From assembly GCA_050250875.1 (NCBI GenBank), contig JBFWNV010000002.1, forward strand, positions 248,001-312,000: a stretch of DNA of 64,000 nt, read 5' to 3'. The position numbers were made by a program, and so were the translations under genes. Below, piece by piece: positions 1-7,993 of this stretch. How positions within the stretch are numbered: position 1 is the first letter of the stretch; each line of letters starts with the position of its first letter. The notes under the pieces are model-generated. The model was not told where the DNA came from. It did no database searches and was given only the letters and a program-made list of their open reading frames with translations. This stretch comes from CAWAYR01 sp050250875 (GTDB taxonomy: Bacteria; Acidobacteriota; Vicinamibacteria; Vicinamibacterales; UBA2999).

Positions 1-1788
1 CTGCTGGCGCTGGTGCCGCTGACCACCGCGTATTCGGTGCTCGTGGATCGCGTCGTCGACCTGCGCGTGGCGCTGCGCGCCGCCGCGCAGTACATGCTCG
101 CCCGCTACACCCTGCTGGCGCTGGTCTCGGTGCCGTTCGTCGTGCTGGCGGCGTATCTCTACGAACATCGCGGCGAGCCGCTGGGCACGCTGCTCAGCGG
201 GCCGCGCGTCGTGTGGTGCCTGGTGCTGATCGGCGCCGGCGTCGCCGCCCTGTCGGCGCGGCGCCGCTGGCTGCGCAGCCTGGACCACCGCTTCTTCCGC
301 GGTGACACCGATTCGGCGGCGCTGGTCACCGCCCTCGGCGATCACGCCCGCGCCGCCACCACCGAGAGCGAGCTGTCGGCGTTCATCCGCGACGACGTCG
401 CCCGCGCGCTCGCCGTCGAGCACGCGGCGCTGCTCATCGCCGACCCGGGACGCACCGCCCTGGTCGATCCCGGGGGCCGGATGCCGTCGCTCAGCACCAC
501 GTCGAACCTCGCCGTGCTGCTCTCGGGCGACAGCACGCCGCTCGAGGTGGCCGGGCCGGCGGCGAACGCCATGGCGGCGCGGCTGCCGGCCGCGGAGCGA
601 GGGTGGCTGAGCGATACCGGCGTGGCGGTGCTGGTGCCGCTCAGACGCACGCCCACCACGCTGGCCGCGGCGCTGGTGCTCGGTCCCAGGAAGAGCGGGC
701 TGCGGTTCGGCGCGGCGGATCATCGCGCCCTGAGCGCCGTGGCCGCGGCGGTCGGCCTCGCGCTCGAGAACCACCGGCTCAAGAGCTCGCCGTCGGGCGA
801 CGACGAGGAACCGGCCGAGGAATGTCTCGGCTGCGGCACGCTGCTGCCGGCCGGCGCGGCCCGCTGCTACTGCGGTGGGTCGCTGGCCCATGCGCCGGTG
901 CCTCTGGTGCTGCGCCACGCGTTCCGCTTCGAGCGCCGCCTCGGGGCCGGCGGCATGGGGGTGGTCTACCGTGCCGCGGACCTGTCGTTGAACCGATCGG
1001 TCGCGATCAAGACGCTGCCCCGGGTGTCGCCGGGGCGCGCCGAGCGGCTCCGCGACGAGGCCAGGACGATGGCCCGGCTGGCCCATCCGCACCTGGCGAC
1101 CATCCACGGCGTCGAGACGTGGCGCGGCACGCCGCTGGTCGTGGTGGAACTGCTCGGCGGCGGCACGCTGGCCGATCGGCTGCGGGTCGCGCCGCTGGCG
1201 CTCGATCAGGTGGCCGACCTCGGCCTCGACCTGGCCGAGGTGCTCGGCCACATCCACGACGCCGACATGGTGCACTGCGACATCAAGCCGAGCAACATCG
1301 GCTTCAACCGCAACGGCACCGTGAAGCTGCTCGATTTCGGGCTCGCCCAGTGGCTCGCCGAGCAGACGCCGTTCGACGACGCCGCCCACACCTCGGCGCT
1401 CGACCTGACCAGCACGCATCTCAGCTCGACGGGATCGTTCTCCCGGCCGGCCGGCGGGCGGATTGCCGGCACGCCGCTCTACATGGCGCCCGAGGCCCTG
1501 GAGGCGCAGGCGCCGTCCCCGCGCTTCGATCTCTGGAGCACCGCCGTGGTGCTCTACGAGGCGCTCGCCGGCCATCATCCCTTCGCCGGCGGCACCACCG
1601 AGCAGGTGCTCACGCGCATCCGGCGCGGCGAGTGCCTCGGGCTCGACGTGCTGCGCGCGCGCTGGCCGGCGGCGTGCGTGGACGTGCTGGCGCGCTGCCT
1701 GTCGGCGGATCCGGCGGCACGACCGCCGTCGGCGCGGGCGTTCGCGGATCGGCTGCGGCAGATGCGATCACTGGCCGCCTCGGCGTGA
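1..1788 (+). CDS. Membrane-anchored GAF / zinc-ribbon Ser/Thr protein kinase (5' partial)
   Basis: The frame is open to the first base, so the true start lies upstream; numbering here uses the GTG at 13. The order visible is two hydrophobic segments (about residues 30-50 and 68-82), a GAF-like region (about 105-255), a zinc-ribbon-like motif with Cys pairs CLGC and CYCGG (about 274-289), then a Hanks-type kinase domain from about 305 to the end. Kinase hallmarks are the Gly-rich loop GAGGMG (311-316), VAIK with Lys333, a catalytic loop reading HCDIKPSN at 421 (Cys replaces the usual Arg of HRD), DFG at 441, and GTPLYMAPE. The HCD loop suggests a kinase not activated by the usual RD mechanism. 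It probably phosphorylates proteins in response to a signal read by the GAF or membrane part. The substrate is unknown, and the genes just downstream are possible partners. Confidence 0.88.
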   Translation: MLALVPLTTAYSVLVDRVVDLRVALRAAAQYMLARYTLLALVSVPFVVLAAYLYEHRGEPLGTLLSGPRVVWCLVLIGAGVAALSARRRWLRSLDHRFFRGDTDSAALVTALGDHARAATTESELSAFIRDDVARALAVEHAALLIADPGRTALVDPGGRMPSLSTTSNLAVLLSGDSTPLEVAGPAANAMAARLPAAERGWLSDTGVAVLVPLRRTPTTLAAALVLGPRKSGLRFGAADHRALSAVAAAVGLALENHRLKSSPSGDDEEPAEECLGCGTLLPAGAARCYCGGSLAHAPVPLVLRHAFRFERRLGAGGMGVVYRAADLSLNRSVAIKTLPRVSPGRAERLRDEARTMARLAHPHLATIHGVETWRGTPLVVVELLGGGTLADRLRVAPLALDQVADLGLDLAEVLGHIHDADMVHCDIKPSNIGFNRNGTVKLLDFGLAQWLAEQTPFDDAAHTSALDLTSTHLSSTGSFSRPAGGRIAGTPLYMAPEALEAQAPSPRFDLWSTAVVLYEALAGHHPFAGGTTEQVLTRIRRGECLGLDVLRARWPAACVDVLARCLSADPAARPPSARAFADRLRQMRSLAASA

Positions 1789-1833
1789 GGCGGTGTCGTT
1801 CGTCACGTCCCCGGGTGAATGGAGGCAGGTGCC

Positions 1834-2196
1834 ATGGCGAAGAAGGCGAAGAAGGCCGCGAAGAAGAAGGTGTCCGACCGCACGCTCGAAGCCATCCTGA
1901 TCGAGTGCGCGCTCGAGGTCGGCCGCGGCGTGGCCGCGACGGCGACGATCTCGGACGCCGCGCGCAAGTACTGGCACAGCGACTTCCGCCGCTCGATCAA
2001 GAAGGCGCTCGCCGACGGGGAGAAATGGTCGAAGGGCAAGGTCACCGTGCTGCCGCTGTCGTTCAAGATGGGCGCGCACGCCGCCTCGCTGGCCAAGTCG
2101 GGCACGATCGGCAAGCCCGAGGCCAAGACCGCCGCCGACCAGATCAAGCGGGATCCCACGTGCGGGCCGCCGGGGTCGGGCAAGTTCTGTTCGTGA
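1834..2196 (+). CDS. Small Lys-rich protein with Cys-containing C terminus, unknown
   Basis: This encodes 120 residues. The ATG at 1834 is chosen because GGAGGC lies about six bases upstream; a start 15 bases earlier would overlap that site. The first dozen residues are mostly Lys and Ala, the middle looks helical, and the tail reads RDPTCGPPGSGKFCS, with two Cys close together. I recognise no family. It lies 45 bases after the kinase gene and six bases before the C39-like peptidase gene on the same strand, so all three could be cotranscribed. It could be a substrate or precursor of the peptidase, but no double-glycine cleavage motif is visible, so that is only a hypothesis. Confidence 0.6.
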   Translation: MAKKAKKAAKKKVSDRTLEAILIECALEVGRGVAATATISDAARKYWHSDFRRSIKKALADGEKWSKGKVTVLPLSFKMGAHAASLAKSGTIGKPEAKTAADQIKRDPTCGPPGSGKFCS

Positions 2197-2202
2197 GCCG
2201 CC

Positions 2203-3408
2203 ATGCCCGTCCGCAAGACGCTCAAACGGGGCAAGAAGAAGGTCCAGACCTTCCGCCAGGAGAACCGCCGCTACTGCGGTCCGGCCTCGGCGAAGATGAC
2301 GCTGCGCTGGCTGGGCGTCTCGCGATCGCAGGACCAGCTGTGGGACGTCATCCAGGACGAAGCCGAGGCGTCGAGCCTGCCGATCTGCGAGACCTGTGAC
2401 GGCTCGACGGTGTGCCTCACGTGGTCGTCGCCGCCCGAGGCCCTGGCGGCGGTGATCCGCGGCCTGGGCCAGGCGCCGATCAAGCTGGTGAGCGAAGCCA
2501 GCGCCGCCGCCGCCGACCACGCCATCGTCTGGTCGGTGCTCAACGACCTGCCGGCGGTGGCCCTGGTGCAGGGCTGGGCCCATTGGCTCGTCGTCCACGG
2601 CTATCACGTGAACCGCGAGCCGGCCAACATCGACGACACCGCCTACGAGCTGCTCGGGCTCGATCTGATCGATCCGTGGCCGGACACGCCGGCGCGGGTG
2701 TTCGTCGACGCCGCCGAATGGCGGCGCGACTACATGACCGGCGTGCCGTGCGGCCGCTTCAAGGGCCGCTTCGTCGCCGTCTGCGATCCGGAACCGCCGC
2801 GTCCGAAGGGAGGCCCCACCGTGCCGGAGAGACGAGGGTCACGCACTGGATCGAGGGCGTCGCGCGCCAAGGCCGGCGCCGGCGAACGCATGTTGCCGAT
2901 CGAGCGGGCTCGGCTCGCCGCGCTCGCCGGCATCGATCGCGCCGGGTTGATGAAGGACGACGTCTGGCGCGCCGCGATGCAGGGCGCCAAACCCGGGCCG
3001 GTGCACGTCGTGCATCGACTCGACCGGCCGCGCCAGCTCTACGCGCTGGTGGCGTTCGAGAAGGCCAAGGCGGTCACGGCGCAGGCGCTCGTCGACGCCT
3101 ATACCGGCGACATGCTGAGCGCGCGCGCGACCGAGAACGTCAAGCGGTCGCTGGCGACGGCGTGGTCAGCCGAAGCGGTGATCGAGCGCATCCTGCGTCG
3201 GCGGTGGGATCTGCCCGGGGGGCGGCCCCACCAGCAGATCCGCCGCGAGGCCCTGTCGGTGTCGTCCACGCTGGTGTGGAAGCCGTGCGAGGAGTCGCTG
3301 TCCCCGTACGTGCCGTTCACGCGCGTCAGCTACGGCGAGTACAGCTTCTATGTCCGCGCCGACGGCGAAGTGTTCACCGCGCTCACGCCGCCCCAGCCGG
3401 GCGGCTGA
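2203..3408 (+). CDS. C39-like (papain-fold) cysteine peptidase family protein
   Basis: This is a 401-residue protein. Its N-terminal ~190 residues look like a Peptidase_C39_2 domain: CGPAS with candidate nucleophile Cys25, HWLVVHGY with candidate base His127, and LIDPWP with candidate Asp157. These are the spacing and motifs of bacteriocin-processing-type cysteine peptidases, but no ABC transporter domain or signal peptide is present. A Cys-rich stretch (CETCDG, about residues 64-70) follows the nucleophile. The C-terminal ~200 residues, after a Pro/Arg/Lys-rich linker, match nothing I recognise. The gene directly follows the small Lys-rich gene. Family assignment rests on motifs; the substrate is unknown. 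Confidence 0.7.
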   Translation: MPVRKTLKRGKKKVQTFRQENRRYCGPASAKMTLRWLGVSRSQDQLWDVIQDEAEASSLPICETCDGSTVCLTWSSPPEALAAVIRGLGQAPIKLVSEASAAAADHAIVWSVLNDLPAVALVQGWAHWLVVHGYHVNREPANIDDTAYELLGLDLIDPWPDTPARVFVDAAEWRRDYMTGVPCGRFKGRFVAVCDPEPPRPKGGPTVPERRGSRTGSRASRAKAGAGERMLPIERARLAALAGIDRAGLMKDDVWRAAMQGAKPGPVHVVHRLDRPRQLYALVAFEKAKAVTAQALVDAYTGDMLSARATENVKRSLATAWSAEAVIERILRRRWDLPGGRPHQQIRREALSVSSTLVWKPCEESLSPYVPFTRVSYGEYSFYVRADGEVFTALTPPQPGG

Positions 3409-3429
3409 GAGTGTGTAAGAAACGCCCCT

Positions 3430-3443
3430 GCGGGATGTCCCGC
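3430..3443. terminator. Short hairpin after the peptidase gene
   Basis: A 6-bp inverted repeat (GCGGGA, two-base loop, TCCCGC) lies 22 bases after the stop of the C39-like gene. Only a weak TT follows it. It may help end the kinase/small-protein/peptidase transcript. Confidence 0.3.
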
Positions 3444-3564
3444 CTTACCGTACCGGCGTGACGACGGATCTGGGAGATGCCAGAACTGCCCGCGGTTCAG
3501 GCACTTCCAGGGTTCAGCATCCCGGCATGCGGTCTGCAGTGCCTGCCCGCAGGAGGACCGCAGA

Positions 3565-4224
3565 ATGCTGAACAACTTGCTGGGGAAGCATGCGCTGGTG
3601 GCGGCCCTCGCTGCCGGCCCGCTCGTCGTCGCCGCCACGGCCACCCACACGACGGTGGAGGCCACGGCGCTCGATCACCCCGCGCGCGACGCGCAGCGCG
3701 GTGAGCGCGAGATCACGATTCCCGCCGGCACGCAGCTGCGCCTGCGGCTCGAGACGAGCCACGCGTCGAACACGTCGCGCGTCGAAGACGCGGTGCAGGC
3801 GCGGCTGGCCGCGCCGGTCGTGGTGAACGGCCGCACCGTCCTGCCGAGCAACACGCCGGCGGCCGGCCACGTCACCGTGGCGCGACCGTCGGGCAAGGTG
3901 AAGGGCCGCGCGTATCTCGCCATGCGCTTCACCGAGGTGCGTGCCGACGACGAGCGGTACGCGATGTCGACGCGCCCGTGGGGGCGCGAGGCGCGCGGCA
4001 CGAAGAAGAAAGATGCCGCGAAGATCGCCGTGCCGGGCGCGGTCGGCGCGGTGGTGGGCGCCGCCGTCGACGGCAAGAAGGGCGCGGCGATCGGGGCGGG
4101 TGTGGGTGCCGGGGCGGGCACGGCGGTGGTGTTGAGCACGGCGGGCGACGAGGTGCGCCTGCCGCGTGGCTCCACGCTGCTGGTGCGGCTGGCGGCGCCT
4201 CTCACCGTGCGCGTCGGGGCGTGA
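3565..4224 (+). CDS. Secreted protein with C-terminal glycine-zipper segment, unknown function
   Basis: This encodes 219 residues. The start is supported by AGGAGG about ten bases upstream. A hydrophobic N-terminal segment (residues 9-25) looks like a signal peptide or anchor. A beta-rich region follows, beginning with IPAGTQLRLRLET (about 52-64), a type of segment often seen in periplasmic proteins of this phylum. Residues 155-190 are a run of Gly, Ala and Val with small residues at regular spacing, like a YMGG/glycine-zipper membrane motif. It probably sits in or on an envelope membrane. No enzyme motif is visible. It is convergent with the cyclase gene downstream. Confidence 0.65.
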   Translation: MLNNLLGKHALVAALAAGPLVVAATATHTTVEATALDHPARDAQRGEREITIPAGTQLRLRLETSHASNTSRVEDAVQARLAAPVVVNGRTVLPSNTPAAGHVTVARPSGKVKGRAYLAMRFTEVRADDERYAMSTRPWGREARGTKKKDAAKIAVPGAVGAVVGAAVDGKKGAAIGAGVGAGAGTAVVLSTAGDEVRLPRGSTLLVRLAAPLTVRVGA

Positions 4225-4240
4225 CGCCCGCGCACGAAGC

Positions 4241-4313
4241 GGGCGCTCCGGCGTGGCGGCGGCAGATCGGCGCGTCCGCGAACGTGCCCCTGTCGTCGCT
4301 ACCCGGAGCGCCC
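4241..4313. terminator. Long-loop inverted repeat between convergent genes
   Basis: An 11-bp perfect inverted repeat (GGGCGCTCCGG at 4241-4251 and its complement at 4303-4313) sits between the 3' ends of two convergent genes. The 51-base loop is long and there is no T-tract, so a bidirectional terminator role is only suggested by position. Confidence 0.25.
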
Positions 4314-4330
4314 GGCGGACGAATTCGCCA

Positions 4331-5374
4331 TCAGTACGTGGCGAGTGCGTTGACCGGAAAGCCGGTGCCGCCGGTGACCGGCACCGGCGCCACGGTGAGC
4401 ATGAACTCCCAGCGCTTCTGCGCCGCGGCCAGCTCGCCCAGCGCTTCCAGATCCTGGTTGTCGAGGATGTTGATCCCGAGCGCGGTGATGGCCAGTGTGT
4501 GCACCGGCAGGTTGATGCCGGTGACGAGCGACGGCACGACGTCGAGCGCCGCGTCGCTGCCGATGAGGGCCACGCCGCGCGCCTTCAGCCACGCGGCCGT
4601 GGACGCGTGCAACCCGGCGGCGTTCTGGCCGACGTTCCACGGCCCGAGCGCGGCGCGCCTGGCCCAGCGGCCGGTGCGCACCAGCAGCGCATCGCCCGGC
4701 CCCACCTTGACGCCGGCGCGCTTCTCCCACGCCTCCAGGTCCTCGACGAAGATCGGCGTCCCGGGTTCCAGATACGGCAGCCCCTTCGCGCGCGCCATGT
4801 CCATCAGGATGCCGCGCGTGACGTAGCCGTTGCGGAACCCCTGAATCCCCAGCCGCGTGCAGCCGCCCTCGGTGTTGACCTCGGCCCGCGCGTAGCCGTT
4901 GTAGGTCTGGTCCTTGTAGAGGATGTGGCACAGCGCGTCGAGATGGCTGTGCGCGTAGCCGTGATACGACACGCGGTAGGTGTCGGTGGCGAACCCGCGG
5001 TTCATCGTGTGCTCGAACGGGCTGGCGTTGTCGAGGTCTTTCACGGTGAGCGGCGGATGCGCCAGCCCCACGGCGCGACCGAGGCGCACCAGCGATGCCG
5101 CCTGGCGGCGCTTGGCGTCGGTGATGAGATTGGCGGCGCCCAGTTCGTCGGCGGCGCCCCAGCGGCCCCAGTTCGACACCTCTTTGAAGTAGGTGTCGAA
5201 CTCCTCGCTGGTCGCGGGGCGGCGGGCGGCCGACGGGCCCGGCGACAGCACGGGCGGCCCCGGCGCGGTCGCCGCCGGTTGATTCGGCGGCGGTTGTTGC
5301 GCCGTCCCGTGCAGATTCGGACTCGCCATCGCCAGGAGGAGGGCCGTTACACTACCGAGCCAGCCGATGCGCAT
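4331..5374 (-). CDS. Cyclase-family (kynurenine-formamidase-like) metal-dependent hydrolase, secreted
   Basis: This encodes 347 residues. The ATG at 5374 gives a signal peptide (MRIGWLGSVTALLLAMAS) followed by a Pro-rich linker, so upstream in-frame codons are not needed. The core carries the cyclase-family metal motif (YHGYAHSHLDALCHILY, about residues 133-150), which resembles the HxxxHxDxxxH ligands of PF04199. It also has GIQGFRNGYVTRGILMDMA and GPGDALLVRTG typical of this family. Members hydrolyse cyclic or amide substrates such as N-formylkynurenine. The substrate here is unknown, and the signal peptide implies export. It is divergent from the DUF3592 gene 57 bases away. Confidence 0.88.
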   Translation of the reverse strand: MRIGWLGSVTALLLAMASPNLHGTAQQPPPNQPAATAPGPPVLSPGPSAARRPATSEEFDTYFKEVSNWGRWGAADELGAANLITDAKRRQAASLVRLGRAVGLAHPPLTVKDLDNASPFEHTMNRGFATDTYRVSYHGYAHSHLDALCHILYKDQTYNGYARAEVNTEGGCTRLGIQGFRNGYVTRGILMDMARAKGLPYLEPGTPIFVEDLEAWEKRAGVKVGPGDALLVRTGRWARRAALGPWNVGQNAAGLHASTAAWLKARGVALIGSDAALDVVPSLVTGINLPVHTLAITALGINILDNQDLEALGELAAAQKRWEFMLTVAPVPVTGGTGFPVNALATY

Positions 5375-5431
5375 GGCGGCAGTGTATGCCGGCGGCGCCT
5401 TCCAGACGCATCCGCGCTGACGACCACCGCG

Positions 5432-5887
5432 ATGAACGTTCCCGCCGACACCCTGATGATCGGCGCCGCCGGCGCCGTCCTGCTCGCGGCCCTCTGGCCT
5501 CGCCTGCGCCGCGTCCATCGCACGCGCCACTGGCGCTCGGCGGCAGCGACGATCCTCGAAGCGTGGCTCGACGACGGCGGCGGCAACCCACGTGACCGCC
5601 GCGTGAAGCTGTGCGCGCGCTATCGCTTCTCGGCCGACGGCACCACCTATGTCGGCGAGCGCATCGCCTTCACGTCGCCGATCTACCGCGACTACGTCAA
5701 CGCCGAGCGCCGCCTGAAGCAGCTCACGCCGGGCAAACGCATCGAAGTCTGGTACGACCCGGCCAGGCCCGCCGACGCGGTGATCGAGCGGACGATTTCG
5801 CGCACGCATTACCTGCTGGCGGCGGTGGCCGTGTTCTGCATGGCCGAAGTGGTCGTGTGGCTGATGGTCGGACTGATCGCCGGCTGA
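5432..5887 (+). CDS. DUF3592 membrane protein
   Basis: This 151-residue protein has a hydrophobic segment near the N terminus (about residues 7-22), a soluble beta-rich middle with Y-V-G-E-R-I and I-E-V-W-Y-D-P-A motifs typical of DUF3592, and a C-terminal membrane segment (about 128-150). Function is unknown for the family. A paralogue of exactly the same length lies at 18655-19110. The ATG at 5432 gives a sensible N-terminal membrane helix; the frame is open further upstream, but over the divergent cyclase gene. Confidence 0.75.
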   Translation: MNVPADTLMIGAAGAVLLAALWPRLRRVHRTRHWRSAAATILEAWLDDGGGNPRDRRVKLCARYRFSADGTTYVGERIAFTSPIYRDYVNAERRLKQLTPGKRIEVWYDPARPADAVIERTISRTHYLLAAVAVFCMAEVVVWLMVGLIAG

Positions 5888-5907
5888 GCGGGCTCTACAA
5901 TCGGGCC

Positions 5908-7242
5908 ATGGCTCCCGGCCCGCGCTTCGCCCTGCCCTGGTCGGGGCTGCGGCGCTTTCGCCGCGATCCGCTGGCGTTTCTCGAAGGCGCCGCGGCCTGC
6001 GGGCCGGTGGCCGAGTTCATGCTCGGTCCACAGCGGGTGTTCCTGCTCAGCGATCCCGCCGGCATCGAAGACGTGCTGGTGACCCACGCCGCCCAGTTCG
6101 CCAAGGGACGTGCGCTGGAACGGGCCAAGCGCACGCTCGGCGAGGGTCTGCTGACCAGCGAGGGCCAGGTCCACCTGCGCCAGCGCCGGCTGATGCAGCC
6201 GGCCTTCCACAAGGCGCGCATCGCCGCCTACACCGAAGCGATGGCCCGCACCGCGGTCGCCGCGCGCGAGCGCTGGACCGCGGGGACGCCGCTCGATCTG
6301 TCGGGCGAGATGAACCGCCTGACGCTGACCATCGTGGCCGACACGCTGTTCGGCGCCGAGGTGGGCAGCGACAGCGAGACGGCGCGCGTGCAGCAGGCCA
6401 TCACCGACGTGATGGAGATGTTCGACCTGGTGATGCTGCCCTTCGCCGAGTGGCTGGTGCGCCTGCCGCTGCCGCGGATGCGCCGCTACCGCGCCGCGCA
6501 GCAGGCCCTCGACCAGCTGATCTACGGCATCATCGCCCGTCGTCGCGCCGCGGGCGCGGATCGCGGTGACCTGCTGTCGATGCTGCTGCACGCCCAGGAC
6601 AGCGAGGGCACCGGCGGTATGACCGATCGCCAGCTGCGCGACGAGGTGATCACGCTGTTCCTGGCCGGCCACGAGACCACCGCCAACGCCCTCACCTGGC
6701 TGTGGGTGATGGTGGCGCGGCATCCCGACGTGGAGGCGCGCCTGCACGCGGAGCTGGATGCCGTGCTCGTCGGGGGACGGGCGCCCGTCGCCGACGACGT
6801 GCCGCGCCTGCCCTACACACGCGCGGTGGTGGCCGAGACGCTGCGCCTGTATCCGCCGGCGTGGACGATGGGCCGGCGCGTGCTGCAGGACTATCGCTGG
6901 GGCGGCTACGACATCTCGGCCGGCACCCTCATCCTGATGAGCCAGTGGATCGTGCACCGCGATCCACGCTGGTGGCCCGATCCGCTGCGCTTCGATCCGG
7001 CGCGGTGGCTGGGTGAGGGCCAGTCGGCTGGTGCGCGGCCGCGATTCGCCTACTTTCCCTTCGGCGGCGGCAACCGCGTGTGCATCGGCGAAAGCTTCGC
7101 GTGGAGCGAGGCCATCGTGGTCGTCGCCGCCACGGCGCAGCGGTGGCGGTTCGTGCTCGATCCGGCGCATCCGGTGGAGCCGCAGCCGCTCATCACGCTG
7201 CGCACGAGGCATGGCGTGCGGGCCACGCCCACCGCCCGCTGA
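5908..7242 (+). CDS. Cytochrome P450
   Basis: This encodes 444 residues, a normal length for a bacterial P450. The I-helix oxygen-activation motif AGHETT is at residues 253-258, the ExxR motif (ETLRL) has Glu310 and Arg313, and the haem-binding loop FGGGNRVCIGE starts at 385 with the thiolate Cys at 392. No membrane anchor is visible, so it should be a soluble monooxygenase needing separate electron-transfer partners, none of which is adjacent. The ATG at 5908 is chosen because it follows the DUF3592 stop by 20 bases; a longer frame upstream lies over that gene. The substrate cannot be predicted. Confidence 0.95.
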   Translation: MAPGPRFALPWSGLRRFRRDPLAFLEGAAACGPVAEFMLGPQRVFLLSDPAGIEDVLVTHAAQFAKGRALERAKRTLGEGLLTSEGQVHLRQRRLMQPAFHKARIAAYTEAMARTAVAARERWTAGTPLDLSGEMNRLTLTIVADTLFGAEVGSDSETARVQQAITDVMEMFDLVMLPFAEWLVRLPLPRMRRYRAAQQALDQLIYGIIARRRAAGADRGDLLSMLLHAQDSEGTGGMTDRQLRDEVITLFLAGHETTANALTWLWVMVARHPDVEARLHAELDAVLVGGRAPVADDVPRLPYTRAVVAETLRLYPPAWTMGRRVLQDYRWGGYDISAGTLILMSQWIVHRDPRWWPDPLRFDPARWLGEGQSAGARPRFAYFPFGGGNRVCIGESFAWSEAIVVVAATAQRWRFVLDPAHPVEPQPLITLRTRHGVRATPTAR

Positions 7243-7255
7243 GGGTGAAGGCCGT

Positions 7256-7429
7256 CTACTTGATTTCGGTCAGCTCGCCCTTCTCGTCGATGCGGAAGGC
7301 GCGGCCGGTGACGCCGGGCAGCAGTCGGGCGGTAATGACGAAGCTCGAGGCAAGCCACGCCAGCCCGAGCACCGCACAAGCCCGAGTCATCGGGCCGAGT
7401 CCATCGCCAGGCTGCGGCCGGCGTGTCAT
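7256..7429 (-). CDS. Small membrane or secreted protein, translationally coupled to the SnoaL-like gene
   Basis: This encodes 57 residues. Its ATG overlaps the TGA of the upstream gene as ATGA (7426-7429), the usual sign of translational coupling. Residues 15-35 are hydrophobic and could be one membrane helix or an uncleaved signal; the tail is polar and acidic/basic mixed. No family is recognised. An internal Met at 7390 is a second possible start. Confidence 0.45.
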   Translation of the reverse strand: MTRRPQPGDGLGPMTRACAVLGLAWLASSFVITARLLPGVTGRAFRIDEKGELTEIK

Positions 7430-7902
7430 GGCCCCCCGGACGGACGGCCGGTCGGCACCATGTTGCGGATGGCGCTGATCCGCCAGCCCTGCGGCGTGCG
7501 GACCACGACGATCGAGGTCCACATGCGCCGCGCCGGCGCGGTCCGGCCCGGCATGTCGATCTCGTACGGTCCGTCGGCGATGGCCACGTCGGCGCCCACG
7601 AAGCGCACGGCGTCGACCTGAATCCGCCGCACGCCTGGATTCTGCGCCGACGAGCGCGCCGTGCCGCTGACGATGGCGGCTTGGCCGCGTCGCCATTCAC
7701 CCGAGGTGGTGTATTGGTCCGCGTCGGCGGTGAAGAGCGCTTCGACGGCTGCCGGGTCGCGCAGCTCGCGCGCGGCGACGTAGCGGTCGACGAGCCCGCG
7801 CACGGCGGCCTCGTCGGCGGTGCGGGCGTCCTGGCCCGCGGCCGCCGGCGTCGCACACGCGAGAGCGCTCCCCAGGATCAGCACTGTCCACCGTGTCCGC
7901 AT
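7426..7902 (-). CDS. Secreted SnoaL-like / DUF4440-type protein (SgcJ/EcaC family)
   Basis: This encodes 158 residues. The start at 7902 has GGAGGA five bases upstream. A signal peptide (residues 1-22, ending ATPAAAG) precedes a cone-shaped NTF2-like fold region with the pattern AAVRGLVDRYVAARELRDP, typical of SgcJ/EcaC and SnoaL-like proteins. Some relatives are isomerases or ketosteroid-binding proteins, but catalytic residues are not conserved enough to assign a reaction. It lies downstream of the 840-residue repeat protein, with a strong hairpin just before its ribosome binding site. Confidence 0.75.
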   Translation of the reverse strand: MRTRWTVLILGSALACATPAAAGQDARTADEAAVRGLVDRYVAARELRDPAAVEALFTADADQYTTSGEWRRGQAAIVSGTARSSAQNPGVRRIQVDAVRFVGADVAIADGPYEIDMPGRTAPARRMWTSIVVVRTPQGWRISAIRNMVPTGRPSGGP

Positions 7903-7911
7903 GGGTTCCTC

Positions 7912-7945
7912 CGAGACGTCCGGGACTCGCGTCCCGGACGTCTCG
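7912..7945. promoter_or_regulatory. Perfect 14-bp hairpin abutting a ribosome binding site
   Basis: The arms CGAGACGTCCGGGA (7912-7925) and its exact complement (7932-7945) enclose a six-base loop. On the minus strand the hairpin ends at the first base of the Shine-Dalgarno sequence of the SnoaL-like gene. No T-tract follows on either strand. It may act as a transcript-processing or attenuation structure between the upstream 840-residue gene and this one, or as a terminator without a T-tract. Confidence 0.55.
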
Positions 7946-7993
7946 CCGACCATGCTACACGGCGGCCAATGGTCGAGCTCGCCCGCGACGGAC

